A stretch of DNA of 64,000 nucleotides from Dietzia aurantiaca (GCF_021033825.1 NZ_JAIFXZ010000009.1:1-64000), one strand, 5' to 3'; numbered from the stretch's first letter, positions 45,961 to 54,892 are shown. Made by a program: numbers and translations. Notes: generated by a model from the letters alone, not told the origin.

Positions 45961-47358
45961 GTGGCGACCAGGCTGGCGACGGCGGACGCGGATCTGCTGC
46001 TCGGGGATGCCGCGCGTTCTCGAAGCCGTCACTCGTGCTCCCTGGCGCTGGTCTCGAGGGACCGGCCGTGGGACATCGATCGGGTGATGGAGTTCGTCGA
46101 CGCCCGCCTGGCTGATGCGCCGCGGTTCCGGCAGCGGATCCGACAGGTGCCGTTCGGGCTCGCCAGAGCCGTCTGGGTGGACGATCCGGAGTTCGACCTG
46201 AGTTTTCATGTGCGGCGTTCCGCACTGCCGGCCCCGGGTGGGATGCGGCAGCTCGCCGACCTGGTGGCCCGACTCGTCGACCGGCCGCTGGAACCCGACC
46301 GCCCGCTGTGGGAGCTCTATCTCATCGAGGGCGTGGAGGACGGCAAGCTTGCCATCCTCACCAAGACCCACCACGTGCTCCTCGGTGGCCCCAACGCCGT
46401 GGACCTGGCCCAGGTGCTGACCGCCGAGTTCCAGGCCTCAGCGGACGCGCACGAGGTCGCCACGTGGACGCCCATGCCGTCCCCCGGGGACGGGGTGCTC
46501 GTGCTCGACGCCCTCATGACCATCGTCTCCGACCCGCTGGAGCTGGTCCGCCGCTCCGCGCGGCTCGTCCACGCGATCGAGCGGACGACCCGGGGCCTGG
46601 CGGGAGCGGCGAGCTTTGCGGTGCTGCGGTCGGGGGGCGGGCTGTCGGAGATGTTCCGCACCGAACGCGCCCGGGGCAGCCGCGTGGGCCTGGCGTCGTT
46701 CCCGCTGTCCACGGCCCGGGAGATCGCCCGGGCCCACGGATGCAAGGTCAACGACGTGGTGCTGGCCGTGCTGTGCGGGGCACTGCGTTCGTGGATCCTG
46801 TCGTGCGGGCATCCGCTGATCACCTCCGACGTCCTGCGGGTGATAGTCCCGATGGCGGTGACGTCCGAGAGCGACCCGGGTGAGGACCACCGGGACGTGA
46901 CCTCCGCGGAGATCGCCTCGGCGCTCATCTCGATGCCGGTGGGGGAGCCCAATCCGCGTATGCGGCTGGCGCAGATCGCACGCGAGACGGCGACCCAGCG
47001 CAATCCCCGCGAGGCCGTCGGAGCCAAATCGCTGGCCCGGCTGTCCGGCTTCGCGCCGCCGACCCTGCACGCGCTGGGCTCGCGCGCGGCGATCATGCTG
47101 CCGTCGGACAGCTACGACCTCGTGGTGACTAACGCGCCCGGGCCCCAACACACGATGTTCTGGGGCGACGGGGAGCTCGTCGAGGTCTACCCGATCCCGG
47201 CGCTGCTCGAGCACAAGGCGCTGGCGGTGTCGATGAGCAGCTACTCCGGCATCGTGTACTGCGGATTCACCTCCGATCGTCAGGCCGTCCCGGATGTCGA
47301 GGAGATCGGTGAGCTCATCTCCGGCGCGCTGGAGGAGCTCGTCGGCATTGCCACCTGA
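45961..47358 (+). CDS. WS/DGAT-family acyltransferase with altered active site (Tgs3-like)
   Basis: A 465-residue member of the wax ester synthase/diacylglycerol acyltransferase family. These enzymes make storage lipids from acyl-CoA and alcohol or diacylglycerol. The catalytic motif HHxxxDG is here H137-H-V-L-L-G142-G: both histidines remain but the Asp is Gly. The PLW motif is intact (RPLWELYLIEG), as is the C-terminal ND motif region (SYDLVVTNAPGP). The synteny equivalent of Rv3234c (tgs3). Activity must be regarded as uncertain. It starts with GTG, 3 nt after the HAD gene. Confidence 0.85.
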   Translation: MATRLATADADLLLGDAARSRSRHSCSLALVSRDRPWDIDRVMEFVDARLADAPRFRQRIRQVPFGLARAVWVDDPEFDLSFHVRRSALPAPGGMRQLADLVARLVDRPLEPDRPLWELYLIEGVEDGKLAILTKTHHVLLGGPNAVDLAQVLTAEFQASADAHEVATWTPMPSPGDGVLVLDALMTIVSDPLELVRRSARLVHAIERTTRGLAGAASFAVLRSGGGLSEMFRTERARGSRVGLASFPLSTAREIARAHGCKVNDVVLAVLCGALRSWILSCGHPLITSDVLRVIVPMAVTSESDPGEDHRDVTSAEIASALISMPVGEPNPRMRLAQIARETATQRNPREAVGAKSLARLSGFAPPTLHALGSRAAIMLPSDSYDLVVTNAPGPQHTMFWGDGELVEVYPIPALLEHKALAVSMSSYSGIVYCGFTSDRQAVPDVEEIGELISGALEELVGIAT

Positions 47359-47466
47359 TCGGTACCCGCGCGGCGCCGCCGACCCGGACGGCGTCGCCCA
47401 CTGACCGTCCCGGTCGGACCGATGACGCCGACTGACCGCCACCAGCACTTCGAGGAAGGCCCCACC

Positions 47467-47988
47467 ATGCGCTTGTTCATACCCGCCACGTTGCCGATGC
47501 TCGAGACCCTGCTCGCCGACGGGGAGATGCCGGTGCGTAGCGGCACCGCGTTCGCGGCCACGCCGGCGCTCATCGAGTCGTACGCGGAGGGCGATCTCGA
47601 GGAGATCGAGCACGTCGCGTTCCTGGAGGCCGCCCGCGCCTCGCTTCGGCTGCTCGGAGGCGAGATCGACTCCGGCGCCGCACACAGCACCCACCCGCAC
47701 CGACGGGTGGTGGTGAGCGTGGACCTGCCCGACGAACGGATCACGCTGCGCCCGGACCTGGACACCGCGGTGGTGCGGATCAGCGGCGGGACCGTGGAGT
47801 CGTCGGACATCGCGGCGGTGCACGTGGATCTCGCCGGGGCGGTGGACCTGGTCAGGGACGCGATCGACGCCGTGGATCGTGCCGATCTCGGGGACGAGGA
47901 TGCGGAGCTCACCGTGGGAGACGCGCTCGATGTGGATCTGGCCTGGTACGACGCGGCGGAGTTGCCGTTCCTGTTGACGCTCCTCTGA
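47467..47988 (+). CDS. DUF6912-type conserved protein (Rv3231c-like)
   Basis: A 173-residue acidic protein without cysteines, signal peptide or membrane helices. The N-terminus MRLFIPATLPMLETLLADGEMP and the mid-protein block RRVVVSVDLPDERI are the recognisable conserved parts of this actinobacterial family. Its role is not known. The ATG at 47467 is chosen over the ATG at 47422 because GAGGAAGG lies 7 nt before it. It lies between the acyltransferase and the reductase gene, the same order as in mycobacteria. Confidence 0.75.
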   Translation: MRLFIPATLPMLETLLADGEMPVRSGTAFAATPALIESYAEGDLEEIEHVAFLEAARASLRLLGGEIDSGAAHSTHPHRRVVVSVDLPDERITLRPDLDTAVVRISGGTVESSDIAAVHVDLAGAVDLVRDAIDAVDRADLGDEDAELTVGDALDVDLAWYDAAELPFLLTLL

Positions 47989-48070
47989 GCACGGTGCAAC
48001 GGTTGTACAGGGCCGATGACGAGGGCCAGCCGACTGTCGCGAACAGCACTGTGGTCTCCCGTCCGGGTCT

Positions 48071-48090
48071 AACCTACGCTACCGTAGGTT
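48071..48090 (+). promoter_or_regulatory. palindromic operator overlapping the reductase promoter
   Basis: A perfect 8-bp inverted repeat, AACCTACG (48071-48078) and CGTAGGTT (48083-48090), with a 4-bp spacer. A TACCGT -10 hexamer (48080-48085) lies inside it. The size and symmetry suit a TetR-family repressor, which would block RNA polymerase directly. In related bacteria lipid-desaturation genes are often under acyl-CoA-sensing TetR regulators; that link is inference. Confidence 0.6.
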
Positions 48091-48154
48091 GGTGTTCGTC
48101 AACGCCGACCCGACCCTCGGGCGAGCGGGCGGCCGGACGTCGAGGGAGGCACCA

Positions 48155-49273
48155 GTGTCGGAGTCGAAGAGTGGACTAGGCCGGATCCTGCGGGCAGCCG
48201 CCGCGAGGGTCCCCGAACCGCGCACCGCGCACCGGTTCCTCAACCGGCTCACCCACCCGCTGCGCGTGGACGACTATTCGTCGCTCGTCTACCCGCTGTG
48301 GTCCTCGCGCGAGCTGCGCGGCGAGGTGGTCGCAGTGCGACGTGAGGCCGACGACGCGGTGACGCTCGTGATCAAGCCGGGCTGGGGCGCCACCCCCACC
48401 TACCGCCCGGGTCAGTACCTGGGGATCGGCGTGCTCGTCGACGGCCGGTGGACCTGGCGTTCGTACTCGCTGACCTCCGCGCCGACCAGCGGGCGGGGCG
48501 AGTACTCGGTGACCGTCAAGGCGATGCCCGAGGGCCTGCTGAGCAACCACATCGTCGGCACGGTCGAGCCGGGCACGATCGTGCGCCTGCAGGCCCCGGC
48601 GGGCGACTTCCACCTGCCCTCGCCCACGCCGGACAAGCTCATGTTCGTCAGCGCCGGCTCGGGCGTCACCCCGGTGATGGGCATGCTCCGGTCGATGGAC
48701 CGCCGCTCCGGTCAGGAGCGGTTCCCGGACGTGGTGCACGTGCACTCGGTCCGTACCCGCGAGGACGCCCTGTTCTACGACGAGCTGCTCGCCCTCGAAC
48801 GCACCCAGCCCGGTTACACCCTGCACCTGCGGGTGACGGCGGAGGAGGGGCGCATCAACGCCGCGCAGATGTCGGAGCTGGTCCCGGACTGGTCGGAGCG
48901 GCCGACCTGGGCCTGTGGCCCGTCGGCGATGCTGGACGAGCTGGACGAGCACTTCGGTGCGTCCGGCCGCGAGGACCTGTACGTCGAGCGGTTCACCGTC
49001 AACCGCGACGCCGGCGCCTCGGGCGGCACGGTCACCTACGGCTCGACCGGCAAGACCGTCGAGTTGGACGGCGCCACCACGATCCTCGAGGGCGGCGAGA
49101 GCGTGGGCGTGCAGATGCCGTTCGGTTGCCGGATGGGCATCTGCCAGACGTGCGTGGTCCCGCTGGAGGACGGCCATGTCCGCGACCTGCGCAACGGCAC
49201 CGATCACGGCCCCGGAGAGCGCATCCAGACCTGCGTGTCGGTCGCGCTGGGGGACGTGGAACTCAACCTCTGA
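48155..49273 (+). CDS. flavin- and 2Fe-2S-dependent oxidoreductase (Rv3230c type)
   Basis: A 372-residue electron-transfer protein. A ferredoxin-NADP reductase module, with the flavin site RSYSLTSAPTSGRGEYSVTVK-type sequence (RxYSLTS) and NAD(P) site FVSAGSGVTPVMGMLR, is fused to a C-terminal plant-type ferredoxin domain with CRMGICQTC and a fourth Cys. In mycobacteria this protein donates electrons to the stearoyl-CoA desaturase DesA3, which is encoded next to it. No desaturase gene is present here; rsgA follows instead, convergent after 14 nt. The GTG at 48155 has GGGAGG upstream. Confidence 0.9.
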   Translation: MSESKSGLGRILRAAAARVPEPRTAHRFLNRLTHPLRVDDYSSLVYPLWSSRELRGEVVAVRREADDAVTLVIKPGWGATPTYRPGQYLGIGVLVDGRWTWRSYSLTSAPTSGRGEYSVTVKAMPEGLLSNHIVGTVEPGTIVRLQAPAGDFHLPSPTPDKLMFVSAGSGVTPVMGMLRSMDRRSGQERFPDVVHVHSVRTREDALFYDELLALERTQPGYTLHLRVTAEEGRINAAQMSELVPDWSERPTWACGPSAMLDELDEHFGASGREDLYVERFTVNRDAGASGGTVTYGSTGKTVELDGATTILEGGESVGVQMPFGCRMGICQTCVVPLEDGHVRDLRNGTDHGPGERIQTCVSVALGDVELNL

Positions 49274-49287
49274 CGGCGGTCGCCGGC

Positions 49288-50346
49288 TCAGGCCGGATCA
49301 TTTCTGTCCTGCCCCAGCTCCCACGGGTCGTTGGACTGCAGCGCGCCGAGCAGCTCGCGGACGGCCAGCGCGCGCCGGTGCGTGGCCGGGTCCTCGATCG
49401 CGTCGAACGCGCACTCGGGATCGGCGGGCGGCCCCTGGTGGGTGCAGCCGCGTGGGCAGTCCTCGGCGATCTCGTGCAGGTCCGAGAAGGCGGCAACCAC
49501 GTCGTCCGGGGAGACGTGCGCGAGTCCGAAGCTGCGGATCCCGGGGGTGTCCACCACCCAGCCGCCCGCGCCCAACTCGAGCGCCACCGACTGGGTGGAT
49601 GTGTGCCGACCCTTGCCGACCCCGGAGACCACGCCGGTGGCCCGGCCGGCGTCGGGGACCAGGCGGTTGACCAGGGTCGACTTGCCGACGCCCGAATGGC
49701 CGATCAGTGCCGAGATCCGGCCGTCGATGGTCTCGTGGAGCTCGGCGAGGTCGTCGTCGACCCCCACCATCAACACCGGGACGTCGAGCGCGGTGAACTC
49801 CGCGGCGAACACCGACGGATCGTCGAGGTCGCCCTTCGTCAGGCACAGCACCGGCGTCAACCCGCCGGTGTAGGCGGCGACCAGCGCGCGGGCGACGAAG
49901 CCGGCGCGCGGCGGCGGATCGGCCACGGCCACCACGATGAGCAGACGCTCGGCGTTGGCCACCACCACCCGCTCGTACGGGTCGGAGTCGTCGGCGGTGC
50001 GGCGTAGCACCGTGGAACGTTCCTCCACCCGCACGATCCGTGCCAGGGTGTCGCGCGCGCCGGTCAGGTCCCCGACCACGCCCACGTGATCACCCACGAC
50101 GATCGGTGTGCGCCCGAGCTCGCGGGCGCGCATCGTCACCACGCGCGTGCCGGCGGCGTGGGTGGGCCCGTCGTCGAGCAGCACGCACCCCCACCGTCCG
50201 CGGTCGACGCTGACGACCATCGCGGCGGCCGCGTCGTCGTGGCTCGGGCGCAGCTTGGTGCGCGGCCGTGAGCCCTTTCCGGGCCGGATCCGGACGTCGG
50301 ACTCGTCCCATCCGCGTGCGCCGCTGGTGCCCCGTCGGCCCGCCAT
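49288..50346 (-). CDS. rsgA: small ribosomal subunit biogenesis GTPase RsgA
   Basis: A 352-residue circularly permuted GTPase that assists late 30S maturation. The order of motifs is permuted as expected: the OB-fold N-terminal domain, G4 (LCLTKGD), G1 (IGHSGVGKSTLVN), G3 (VVDTPGIRSFG), then a C-terminal zinc knuckle with DCPRGCTHQGPPADPEC. The ATG at 50346 begins a basic, disordered tail. It is 10 nt from the aroA stop and lies in the same transcript. Confidence 0.94.
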   Translation of the reverse strand: MAGRRGTSGARGWDESDVRIRPGKGSRPRTKLRPSHDDAAAAMVVSVDRGRWGCVLLDDGPTHAAGTRVVTMRARELGRTPIVVGDHVGVVGDLTGARDTLARIVRVEERSTVLRRTADDSDPYERVVVANAERLLIVVAVADPPPRAGFVARALVAAYTGGLTPVLCLTKGDLDDPSVFAAEFTALDVPVLMVGVDDDLAELHETIDGRISALIGHSGVGKSTLVNRLVPDAGRATGVVSGVGKGRHTSTQSVALELGAGGWVVDTPGIRSFGLAHVSPDDVVAAFSDLHEIAEDCPRGCTHQGPPADPECAFDAIEDPATHRRALAVRELLGALQSNDPWELGQDRNDPA

Positions 50347-50355
50347 GGCGGCGCG

Positions 50356-51681
50356 TCAGCCCCGCCCGGCGAGCATGTCGGACCACATTCGCGTGAAGCC
50401 GGGCATGGTTTTGGAGGTGGAGTCGATGTCGTCCACCTCGACACCGGCGGTGACCAGGCCGATGATCGCGCCGGCGGTGGCCATGCGGTGGTCGGCGTAG
50501 GCGCGCCACGGGGCGCCGCGCAGGGGGGCGGGCGTGATCACGAGGCCGTCGGCCAGTTCTGTGACCCCGCAGCCCACGGCGCCGAGCTCGGCGGCCAGGG
50601 CCGCCAGGCGGTCGGTCTCGTGGCCGCGCAGGTGGGCGATCCCGGTCAGGCGGGAGGGGCCGTCGGCGAGCGCGCAGAGCGCGGCGACGGTGGGGGTGAG
50701 CTCACCGATGGCGGACAGGTCCATCTCGACCGGGGAAAGGCGTTCGGGTCCGACGACGACGAGGGTGCCGCGCCCGGCCCCGTCGGCGCTCTCTCCGGAG
50801 CCGTCGTCCGCGTTCTCGATAGTGACGGTCGCGCCCATGGCCTGCAGGATGCCGCGGATGGCATCGCCGGGCTGGGTCGTGGTGGTCGGCCAATGGGGGA
50901 CGCGGACGGTGCCGCCCGTCACCGCGGCGGCGGCCAGGAACGGGGTGGCGTTCGACAGGTCCGGCTCTACCACACGGTCGACCGCGAGGATCGGGCCCGG
51001 GGCGACCCGCCACGAGGACGGGGTGGGCTGCTCGACGGCGACCCCCGACTCGCGGAGCATCTCCAGCGTCATCTCGATGTGCGGACCCGACGGCACGGGG
51101 GAGGCGGCGGTGTGGACCAGCTCGACGCCCTCGTCGAAGCGTGCTGCCGACAGCAGGACGCCGGAGACGAACTGGGAGGAGGCGGAGGCGTCCATCTCGA
51201 CCCGCCCGCCCTTCAGCGTCCCCGCGCCGGTGACGGTGAACGGGAGGGTGTCGCCCTCGATGTCCGCGCCGAGCGCGCGCAGCGCGTCGAGCACGGTGGC
51301 CTGCGGGCGCACCCGGGCGGCCGGGTCGCCGTCGAAGGTGGAGGAGCCGGTCGCCAGTGCGGCCACCGGCGGGACGAAGCGCATGACCGTCCCGGCCAGA
51401 CCGCAGTCGACGTGGGCGCCCCGCAGCTCGCCCGGCGTGATCACCAACTCGGTGTCGCCGGCCGCGAGCGGGCGGTCCGGGCCCTCGATCCGGGTGCCCA
51501 GTGCCTGCAGCGCGGCGATCATCAGGTCGGTGTCCCGGCTGCGCAGCGTGCCGGTCAGCCGGGAGGGGCCGTCGGCCAGGGCTGCGAGCACGAGCGCGCG
51601 GTTGGTCAGCGACTTGGATCCGGGGATCGCGACGTCGGCATCGACGGGCGCGGCGGCGACAGGGGCATTCCAATGACTCAC
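50356..51681 (-). CDS. aroA: 3-phosphoshikimate 1-carboxyvinyltransferase (EPSP synthase)
   Basis: Shikimate-pathway enzyme joining shikimate-3-phosphate and PEP. The 441 residues have the N-terminal [18 protein letters not shown], the LRSRDTD loop (residues about 50), and [18 protein letters not shown] with the LAGTxxR site. [10 protein letters not shown] is near the C-terminus. The GTG at 51681 is used because it places the PGSKS block at the same distance as in homologues and a GACAAT hexamer precedes it by 6 nt. ATG codons at 51702 and 51699 with a GGAG site are alternatives that add 6-7 residues. Divergent from the SRAP gene. Confidence 0.95.
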   Translation of the reverse strand: MSHWNAPVAAAPVDADVAIPGSKSLTNRALVLAALADGPSRLTGTLRSRDTDLMIAALQALGTRIEGPDRPLAAGDTELVITPGELRGAHVDCGLAGTVMRFVPPVAALATGSSTFDGDPAARVRPQATVLDALRALGADIEGDTLPFTVTGAGTLKGGRVEMDASASSQFVSGVLLSAARFDEGVELVHTAASPVPSGPHIEMTLEMLRESGVAVEQPTPSSWRVAPGPILAVDRVVEPDLSNATPFLAAAAVTGGTVRVPHWPTTTTQPGDAIRGILQAMGATVTIENADDGSGESADGAGRGTLVVVGPERLSPVEMDLSAIGELTPTVAALCALADGPSRLTGIAHLRGHETDRLAALAAELGAVGCGVTELADGLVITPAPLRGAPWRAYADHRMATAGAIIGLVTAGVEVDDIDSTSKTMPGFTRMWSDMLAGRG

Positions 51682-51740
51682 CTGGCCATTGTCGCCCATC
51701 ATCTCGTTCTCCGGCCGATCCGGGTGCGAGGATGTCCGGT

Positions 51741-52577
51741 ATGTGTGGACGCTTCTCGCTCTCCTCCGACCCGGCTCGGCTCGCGGTGGAGCTGGACGCC
51801 GTCGACGAGGCCTCGGCGCCACCGCCCGGGTTGGCGCCGGCCGAGGGTCCGCTCGCACCGCGGTTCAACATCGCCCCCACCACGACGATCGCCGTGCTCG
51901 CGCTGGACACCCCGCGCGAGCGCTACGAGGAGGGGCGGGCCGGTGCCGCGGCCGGGGCTGTAGGTGGGGCTGACGCCGCGGCGCCGACGCGGGTGATGCG
52001 GGCGATGCGCTGGGGGCTGGTCCCGTCGTGGGCGCGTGACTCGCAGAAGCTGCCCAACCTGTTCAACGCGCGGGTGGAAACGGCGTTCGAGAAGCCCGCG
52101 TTCCGGGCGGCGGTGAGACGCCGGCACTGCGTCATCCCGATGGACGGCTGGTACGAGTGGGTGCCGGGCGGACCCGCAACCCCCGGTGGCAAGGCGGGGC
52201 CCAGACAGCCGTTCCACATGAGCATGCCCGGTGACCGGGGGTTGCTCATGGCGGGGCTGTGGGAGACCCGGCGGGATCCTGATGACGAGTCCGTCACCCA
52301 GCTGTCGTGCACGATCCTGACAACCGAGGCGGTGGGTCCGCTGCGGCAGATGCACGAGCGGATGCCGCTGGTCGTGTCCCCGGACATCCTGGCGGACTGG
52401 CTGGACCCGGGCGTGATCGGCGATCCGCGGGCGCTGGTGGACGGCGCTGGCTATGACCTGGCGCAGTGGGCGGACGCGGTGGAGATCCGTCCCGTCTCGC
52501 GGGCGGTATCAGGCGTCCGTAACGACGGCCCCGAGTTGGTGCGGCGCGTCGACCCGGACGAGGGCATGCTCTTCTGA
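51741..52577 (+). CDS. SRAP-domain protein (HMCES/YedK family)
   Basis: A 278-residue protein that shields abasic sites in single-stranded DNA by covalent linkage. The catalytic Cys is residue 2 ([11 protein letters not shown]). Other active-site residues are recognisable in FNARVET (Asn), IPMDGWYEW (Glu) and QMHERMP (His). A Gly/Ala-rich insertion near residues 60-85 is a local oddity. The ATG at 51741 is required because Cys2 must become the N-terminus. It may be leaderless, with GAGGAT ending 7 nt before the ATG. Confidence 0.92.
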   Translation: MCGRFSLSSDPARLAVELDAVDEASAPPPGLAPAEGPLAPRFNIAPTTTIAVLALDTPRERYEEGRAGAAAGAVGGADAAAPTRVMRAMRWGLVPSWARDSQKLPNLFNARVETAFEKPAFRAAVRRRHCVIPMDGWYEWVPGGPATPGGKAGPRQPFHMSMPGDRGLLMAGLWETRRDPDDESVTQLSCTILTTEAVGPLRQMHERMPLVVSPDILADWLDPGVIGDPRALVDGAGYDLAQWADAVEIRPVSRAVSGVRNDGPELVRRVDPDEGMLF

Positions 52578-52623
52578 CCCGCGGGGTCGTCGAAGGCGGC
52601 GCTGACCGGGCGCGGCGTCGGCG

Positions 52624-53160
52624 CTATCCGGTGCGGACCGCCGTCACGGGCGCGGTGACCGCGTCGGTGAGTGCCACCAGGTCGGCTCCGGCCAGTTCGA
52701 TCTCCCAGCCGCGGCGACCCGCGCTGCACAGGACGGTCGGGTGCTCGAGGGCGGAGGAGTCCACCACGGTGGCCAGAGCGCGCTTCTGGCCGAGCGGGGA
52801 CACCCCGCCCACCACGTAGCCGGTGGTCTTCTCCGCCACATCGACCGGCGCGAGGGTGACCTTGCCGCACCCGAGCGCGGCGGCCGCGGCCTTCAGATCG
52901 AGCGAGGACGTCACGGGCAGGATCGCCACCGCCAGCGACAGCCGTGACCCGGCGGGCGGGCGGGCTGTCGCCAGCACGAGGGTCTTGAAGATCCGACTCG
53001 CCTCCACGCCGAGGCGCTCGCCCATCACGCGGGCCGCCTCGTCGCCGTAGTCGCTGCCGGTCGCCTCGTACGTGTGCACGGTGTGCTCGACCCCGGCTGC
53101 GCTCAGTGTCGCGATCGCGGGGGTCGCGGCAGCACCGTCTCGTCCTCTGTTCCTGGCCAC
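52624..53160 (-). CDS. ybaK: Cys-tRNA(Pro) deacylase (YbaK/EbsC family)
   Basis: A 178-residue trans-editing protein that removes Cys mis-attached to tRNA(Pro). The conserved fold shows FKTLVL with the key Lys, LPVTSSLDLKAAAAALG, and GYVVGGVSPLGQK with the glycine loop. The GTG at 53160 begins a basic N-terminus. It converges on the SRAP gene and diverges from sigH, whose SigH-type promoter lies about 30 nt past its start. Confidence 0.9.
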   Translation of the reverse strand: MARNRGRDGAAATPAIATLSAAGVEHTVHTYEATGSDYGDEAARVMGERLGVEASRIFKTLVLATARPPAGSRLSLAVAILPVTSSLDLKAAAAALGCGKVTLAPVDVAEKTTGYVVGGVSPLGQKRALATVVDSSALEHPTVLCSAGRRGWEIELAGADLVALTDAVTAPVTAVRTG

Positions 53161-53187
53161 GCGTCGACACTAGTGCGCGGACGGTGC

Positions 53188-53215
53188 GGAATACCGGGTG
53201 GCGGGGTGGCGTTGA
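53188..53215 (+). promoter_or_regulatory. SigH-type promoter of sigH-rshA
   Basis: -35 GGAATA (53188-53193), a 16-nt spacer and -10 CGTTGA (53210-53215). This matches the mycobacterial SigH consensus GGGAAYA-N16/17-CGTTR except at the first G. The sigH ATG lies about 50 nt downstream. Autoregulation by SigH is the natural reading. Confidence 0.7.
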
Positions 53216-53265
53216 TCTAGATCGAGAGCCCGGGGGTGGCACCCGGGATCGGGAAGGAGGGTGCG

Positions 53266-53943
53266 ATGCGGACCGCGGTCCTCGACGCCCCGGGCGTGCG
53301 ACTAGACTCCGGGAGACCAACAGGTGAGGAGTTCCGGTTGCCGACCGAGTTGCAGCCCGACGAGGCAGACCAGCGTGCGGAGCAGTTCGAGGAGTTGGCG
53401 ATGCCGCTGCTCGATCAGCTCTACGGTGCCGCGCTGCGGATGACCCGGAACCCGGCGGATGCCGAGGACCTGGTGCAGGAGGCCTACGCGAAGGCCTTCG
53501 CAGGATTCCACTCGTTCAAGCAGGGGACGAACTTCCGCGCGTGGATGCACCGCATCCTCACCAACGCGTACATCAACCATTACCGCAAGCGGCAGCGTCA
53601 GCCGGCGCAGTACCCGACGGACGAGATCACGGACTGGCAGCTGGCGGCGGCGGCCGAGCACACCTCGACGGGCCTGCGGTCCGCCGAGGTCGAAGCGATG
53701 GAGTTGCTGCCGGATGACGAGATCCGGGCGGCGCTGGCCGAGTTGCCGGAGGAGTTCCGGATGGCGGTGTACTACGCCGACGTCATGGATCTGCCCTACA
53801 AGGAGATCGCCGAGATCATGGACACCCCGCTGGGGACCGTGATGTCGCGCCTGCACCGCGGCCGAAAGCAGCTCCGCGAGCTGCTGCGCGACGTCGCGGC
53901 CGACCGTGGTTACGGACGCGATCGCCAGGAGGGGGAGAACTGA
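53266..53943 (+). CDS. sigH: ECF sigma factor SigH (SigR/SigH group)
   Basis: A 225-residue extracytoplasmic-function sigma factor that drives heat and disulfide-stress genes. Region 2 includes [29 protein letters not shown], with [24 protein letters not shown], and region 4 includes [28 protein letters not shown]. The ATG at 53266 has AAGGAGG 5 nt upstream; an upstream GTG would add 10 residues. The stop TGA overlaps the rshA ATG by one base, so sigma and anti-sigma are coupled. Confidence 0.95.
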   Translation: MRTAVLDAPGVRLDSGRPTGEEFRLPTELQPDEADQRAEQFEELAMPLLDQLYGAALRMTRNPADAEDLVQEAYAKAFAGFHSFKQGTNFRAWMHRILTNAYINHYRKRQRQPAQYPTDEITDWQLAAAAEHTSTGLRSAEVEAMELLPDDEIRAALAELPEEFRMAVYYADVMDLPYKEIAEIMDTPLGTVMSRLHRGRKQLRELLRDVAADRGYGRDRQEGEN

Positions 53944-54269
53944 TGAAGGAACACGATCCCCGCCTCGACGAGATCGACTGCGGAGCGGCCCTGCGGGACC
54001 TGTCCCTCCTGGTGGACCTGGAGTGCGACGACGCCTGCAGGTCCCGCCTGGAACACCACCTGGCCGGCTGCCCCGACTGCCGCGAGAAGTTCCTCTCCGA
54101 GCGCCGGCTCAAGGCCAAGCTGTCACGGTCGTGCTGTGAGAAGGCGCCCAGCGGTCTGCGCGAGCGACTGATGGTGGAGATCCGCCGGACGACCGTCACC
54201 ACGACCGACGCGGACGGAACGACAGTGGTCCACCGTCGCACCACGGTGGAGCGCCGGGACCTTCGCTGA
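53943..54269 (+). CDS. rshA: zinc anti-sigma factor RshA
   Basis: A 108-residue redox-sensitive inhibitor of SigH. The zinc motif HxxxCxxC is intact in HHLAGCPDC near residue 40, and CDDAC and SCC add further cysteines that could form the stress disulfide. The C-terminal half is Thr/Arg-rich. Oxidation would release zinc and free SigH. Its ATG overlaps the sigH stop (TGATG). A strong hairpin shared with the opposing bL37 gene follows. Confidence 0.93.
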   Translation: MKEHDPRLDEIDCGAALRDLSLLVDLECDDACRSRLEHHLAGCPDCREKFLSERRLKAKLSRSCCEKAPSGLRERLMVEIRRTTVTTTDADGTTVVHRRTTVERRDLR

Positions 54270-54288
54270 CAGCGGCTCGAGAAATGCC

Positions 54289-54325
54289 ATGAGGGGCGGG
54301 CACCGATCAGGTGCCCGCCCCTCAT
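54289..54325. terminator. two-way hairpin between rshA and the bL37 gene
   Basis: A perfect 16-bp stem (54289-54304 and 54310-54325; core GAGGGGCGGGCACC) with a GATCA loop, centred between the stops of the two convergent genes. Confidence 0.75.
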
Positions 54326-54343
54326 GCGGTCAGTAGTCCGAAC

Positions 54344-54418
54344 TCAGCTGTTGGGACGCTTGCCGTGGTTGGCGTTCTTCTTGCGGCGATCCCGCCTCTT
54401 GCGGCCACGCTTGCTCAT
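54344..54418 (-). CDS. 50S ribosomal protein bL37
   Basis: A 24-codon gene, below usual ORF length limits. The minus-strand ATG at 54418 encodes a very basic peptide that begins MSKRGRKRRDRRKK and ends NHGKRPNS, followed by TGA. This matches the 24-residue mycobacterial ribosomal protein bL37 as I remember it, including the GKRPN end. A perfect AAGGAG ribosome site lies 6 nt before the ATG. It converges on rshA and shares its terminator. The upstream 80 nt towards the biotinyl-domain gene hold the divergent promoters. Confidence 0.88.
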   Translation of the reverse strand: MSKRGRKRRDRRKKNANHGKRPNS

Positions 54419-54525
54419 GGTCAGCTCCTTTCGTTCTGTGCGTCCAAGTCTCCCACGTCCGGGCCCGTGTGGTTGCATTGGAGTTGTCCGGGGGCCGTCG
54501 TGGAAGAAGCAGAGGAAGCAATCTT

Positions 54526-54741
54526 ATGGCTGAACAGGTCCGTGCCGAGATGGTCGCAGGCGTCATGGAGGTCGTCGCGGCCGTCGGTGCCGAGGTGTCC
54601 GAAGGCGACACGATCGTCCTCCTCGAGTCGATGAAGATGGAGATCCCGGTGCTGTGTGAGACCTCCGGCACCGTGACCGAGGTGGCCGTGGCCCCGGGTG
54701 ACGTCATCCAGGCCGGCGACCTCATCGCCGTGATCGACTGA
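54526..54741 (+). CDS. biotin/lipoyl attachment domain protein (TB7.3-like)
   Basis: A 71-residue stand-alone carrier domain with the biotinylation motif ESMKMEI at its centre. It is the synteny partner of mycobacterial TB7.3 (Rv3221c). Unlike AccA3 it has no catalytic partner in cis, so which carboxylase or transferase it serves is unknown. AGAGGAAG lies 7 nt before the ATG. BirA at 15.6 kb is the likely modifying enzyme. A bidirectional terminator separates it from whiB1. Confidence 0.9.
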   Translation: MAEQVRAEMVAGVMEVVAAVGAEVSEGDTIVLLESMKMEIPVLCETSGTVTEVAVAPGDVIQAGDLIAVID

Positions 54742-54823
54742 CCCGCGTGATCGACTGACCCGGTCGGTGGGCTGCCGCCGTGCCGCGTGCGCGTGCTGGC
54801 GGGCCCGGTGATCGGAGACGACT

Positions 54824-54863
54824 GAAGGCCGGTTCCCCTTCCCGGAGGAGGAGAACCGGCCTT
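54824..54863. terminator. two-way hairpin between the biotinyl protein gene and whiB1
   Basis: A 12-bp perfect stem, GAAGGCCGGTTC (54824-54835) and its complement (54852-54863). It is followed on the plus strand by a CTGT-type simple repeat up to the whiB1 stop. Confidence 0.7.
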
Positions 54864-54890
54864 CTGTGTCTGTCTGTCTGCCTGTCTGTG
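54864..54890. repeat. CTGT tetranucleotide tract next to the whiB1 stop
   Basis: About six imperfect CTGT/TCTG units between the terminator and the whiB1 stop codon. Such a tract can vary in length by slippage but lies outside coding sequence. Confidence 0.6.
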
Positions 54891-54892
54891 GA

